This document shows, in pieces, positions 5,128 to 5,638 of a DNA stretch of 5,638 nucleotides. The translations under genes and the position numbers were made by a program. The first letter of the stretch is position 1, and each line of letters starts with the position of its first letter. Under the pieces are notes generated by a model, which worked only from the letters and a program-made list of their open reading frames with translations, ran no database searches and had not been told where the DNA came from. Origin of the DNA: Campylobacterales bacterium (lineage in GTDB: Bacteria; Campylobacterota; Campylobacteria; Campylobacterales; JAADDG01). The DNA lies in NCBI GenBank assembly GCA_027009865.1, contig JALVCR010000022.1, positions 1-5,638 of the forward strand, in the 5' to 3' direction.

Positions 5128-5638
5128 TCAGGATTTAACCGCTACGGGTTCCATCTCAGGTTCAACTCCATAAGTTGCTATATCGTTGTTTGCGGGTTTG
5201 AAAATTCCAATAAGCCCCTTTATTCCCACACTCATTACAATATTAAACAAGAAAATAAACCAGGCTATCAAAACCATAGAGCCAAAAATAGCTCCCAAAA
5301 TCATCCATCCGCCAAACTCTCCGTTTACATAAAGATGTCGTCTTAACATTCCATCAAGCCCGGCCATTCCGACAAACGCACCCATTCCTATTCCGCCTAT
5401 CAAATAGAGCCAAAAGTGAGCCCAAGTAAGCTTTTTGCTATAAAGTTTGGTGTTATTTGTAACCATCGGCCACAAAACATACAAAGCGCTATATAAAGTC
5501 ATATAAAGCCCAACTATCAAAGCCATATGAAAATGCGCAAAACTAATCCATTGAGTGTTATGCAAAACTCTGTTTAATCCCATATCGGCTTGAATAATTC
5601 CAGCAGGCACAGCCAAGCCAAAACCGGCAAGCCCTCCA
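5128..5638 (-). CDS. B-type (ba3-like) heme-copper oxidase subunit I, C-terminal part
   Basis: This is the main subunit of a terminal oxidase that reduces oxygen to water at the cytoplasmic membrane and conserves energy as proton motive force. The 169 C-terminal residues are visible; the frame stays open to the window edge, so the TTG near 5616 is not the start. HNTQWISFAHFHM carries the paired histidines (in-window residues 35 and 37) expected to bind the high-spin and low-spin hemes. It resembles the HNTAWVPGHFHL-type sequence of Thermus ba3 more than A-type enzymes. Three transmembrane helices follow (about 31-56, 71-94 and 109-137). Between the last two is LDGMLRRHLY, whose Arg pair is the usual heme-propionate contact. 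The tail is short and cytoplasmic. No cbb3 (CcoN) features are seen. Assignment to the heme-copper oxidase superfamily is firm; the B-type subclass is a motif-based judgement. Confidence 0.88.
   Translation of the reverse strand, partial: GGLAGFGLAVPAGIIQADMGLNRVLHNTQWISFAHFHMALIVGLYMTLYSALYVLWPMVTNNTKLYSKKLTWAHFWLYLIGGIGMGAFVGMAGLDGMLRRHLYVNGEFGGWMILGAIFGSMVLIAWFIFLFNIVMSVGIKGLIGIFKPANNDIATYGVEPEMEPVAVKS

Noticed and set aside
5095..5346. 83-codon plus-strand frame opposite the oxidase gene
   Set aside because: It runs through the GC hairpin and antisense to conserved oxidase sequence, with low-complexity polar composition and no family features.

Overview
The window is AT-rich, tightly packed bacterial DNA. 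It reads best as Campylobacterota (Epsilonproteobacteria), perhaps a vent-type lineage. The grounds are strong AGA/ATA/AAA codon preference, very short or overlapping gene junctions, an agmatine deiminase of the type that group uses for putrescine synthesis, and a heme-copper oxidase subunit. The taxon is inferred from general character, not from a search.

Left block (1-2455, + strand): the C-terminal two thirds of purM (purine synthesis) overlaps by one base with a DUF218/YdcF-like membrane protein, which in turn overlaps a complete agmatine deiminase family gene. The deiminase has no ATG, GTG or TTG in frame where it should begin. Its conserved N-terminus is open back to an ATT codon (1475) that sits five bases after an AAGGGGG Shine-Dalgarno sequence. 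The three genes look like one operon whose promoter lies outside the window.

Centre (2456-3976): a stand-alone DUF4143-type AAA ATPase gene (+) has its own consensus-like promoter. A perfect 9-bp inverted repeat runs from the -10 box to the start codon and may be an operator. An imperfect hairpin overlaps the ATPase stop codon. Just beyond it, on the minus strand, lies an unlisted short relic of an IS3-type transposase (DDE integrase core) that has lost its catalytic glutamate. This segment looks like an accessory insertion between two housekeeping blocks.

Right block (3977-5638, - strand): the end of a B-type (ba3-like) heme-copper oxidase subunit I is followed by a GC-rich hairpin. Two small membrane-protein genes then overlap by 8 bp: a two-helix coiled-coil protein of unknown function and a YcxB-like protein. 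The left and right blocks converge on the ATPase/IS-relic segment.

I see no tRNA, rRNA or CRISPR array, and no clearly new defence system. The points most worth checking are the non-canonical deiminase start, the possible operator at the ATPase start, and the transposase relic.
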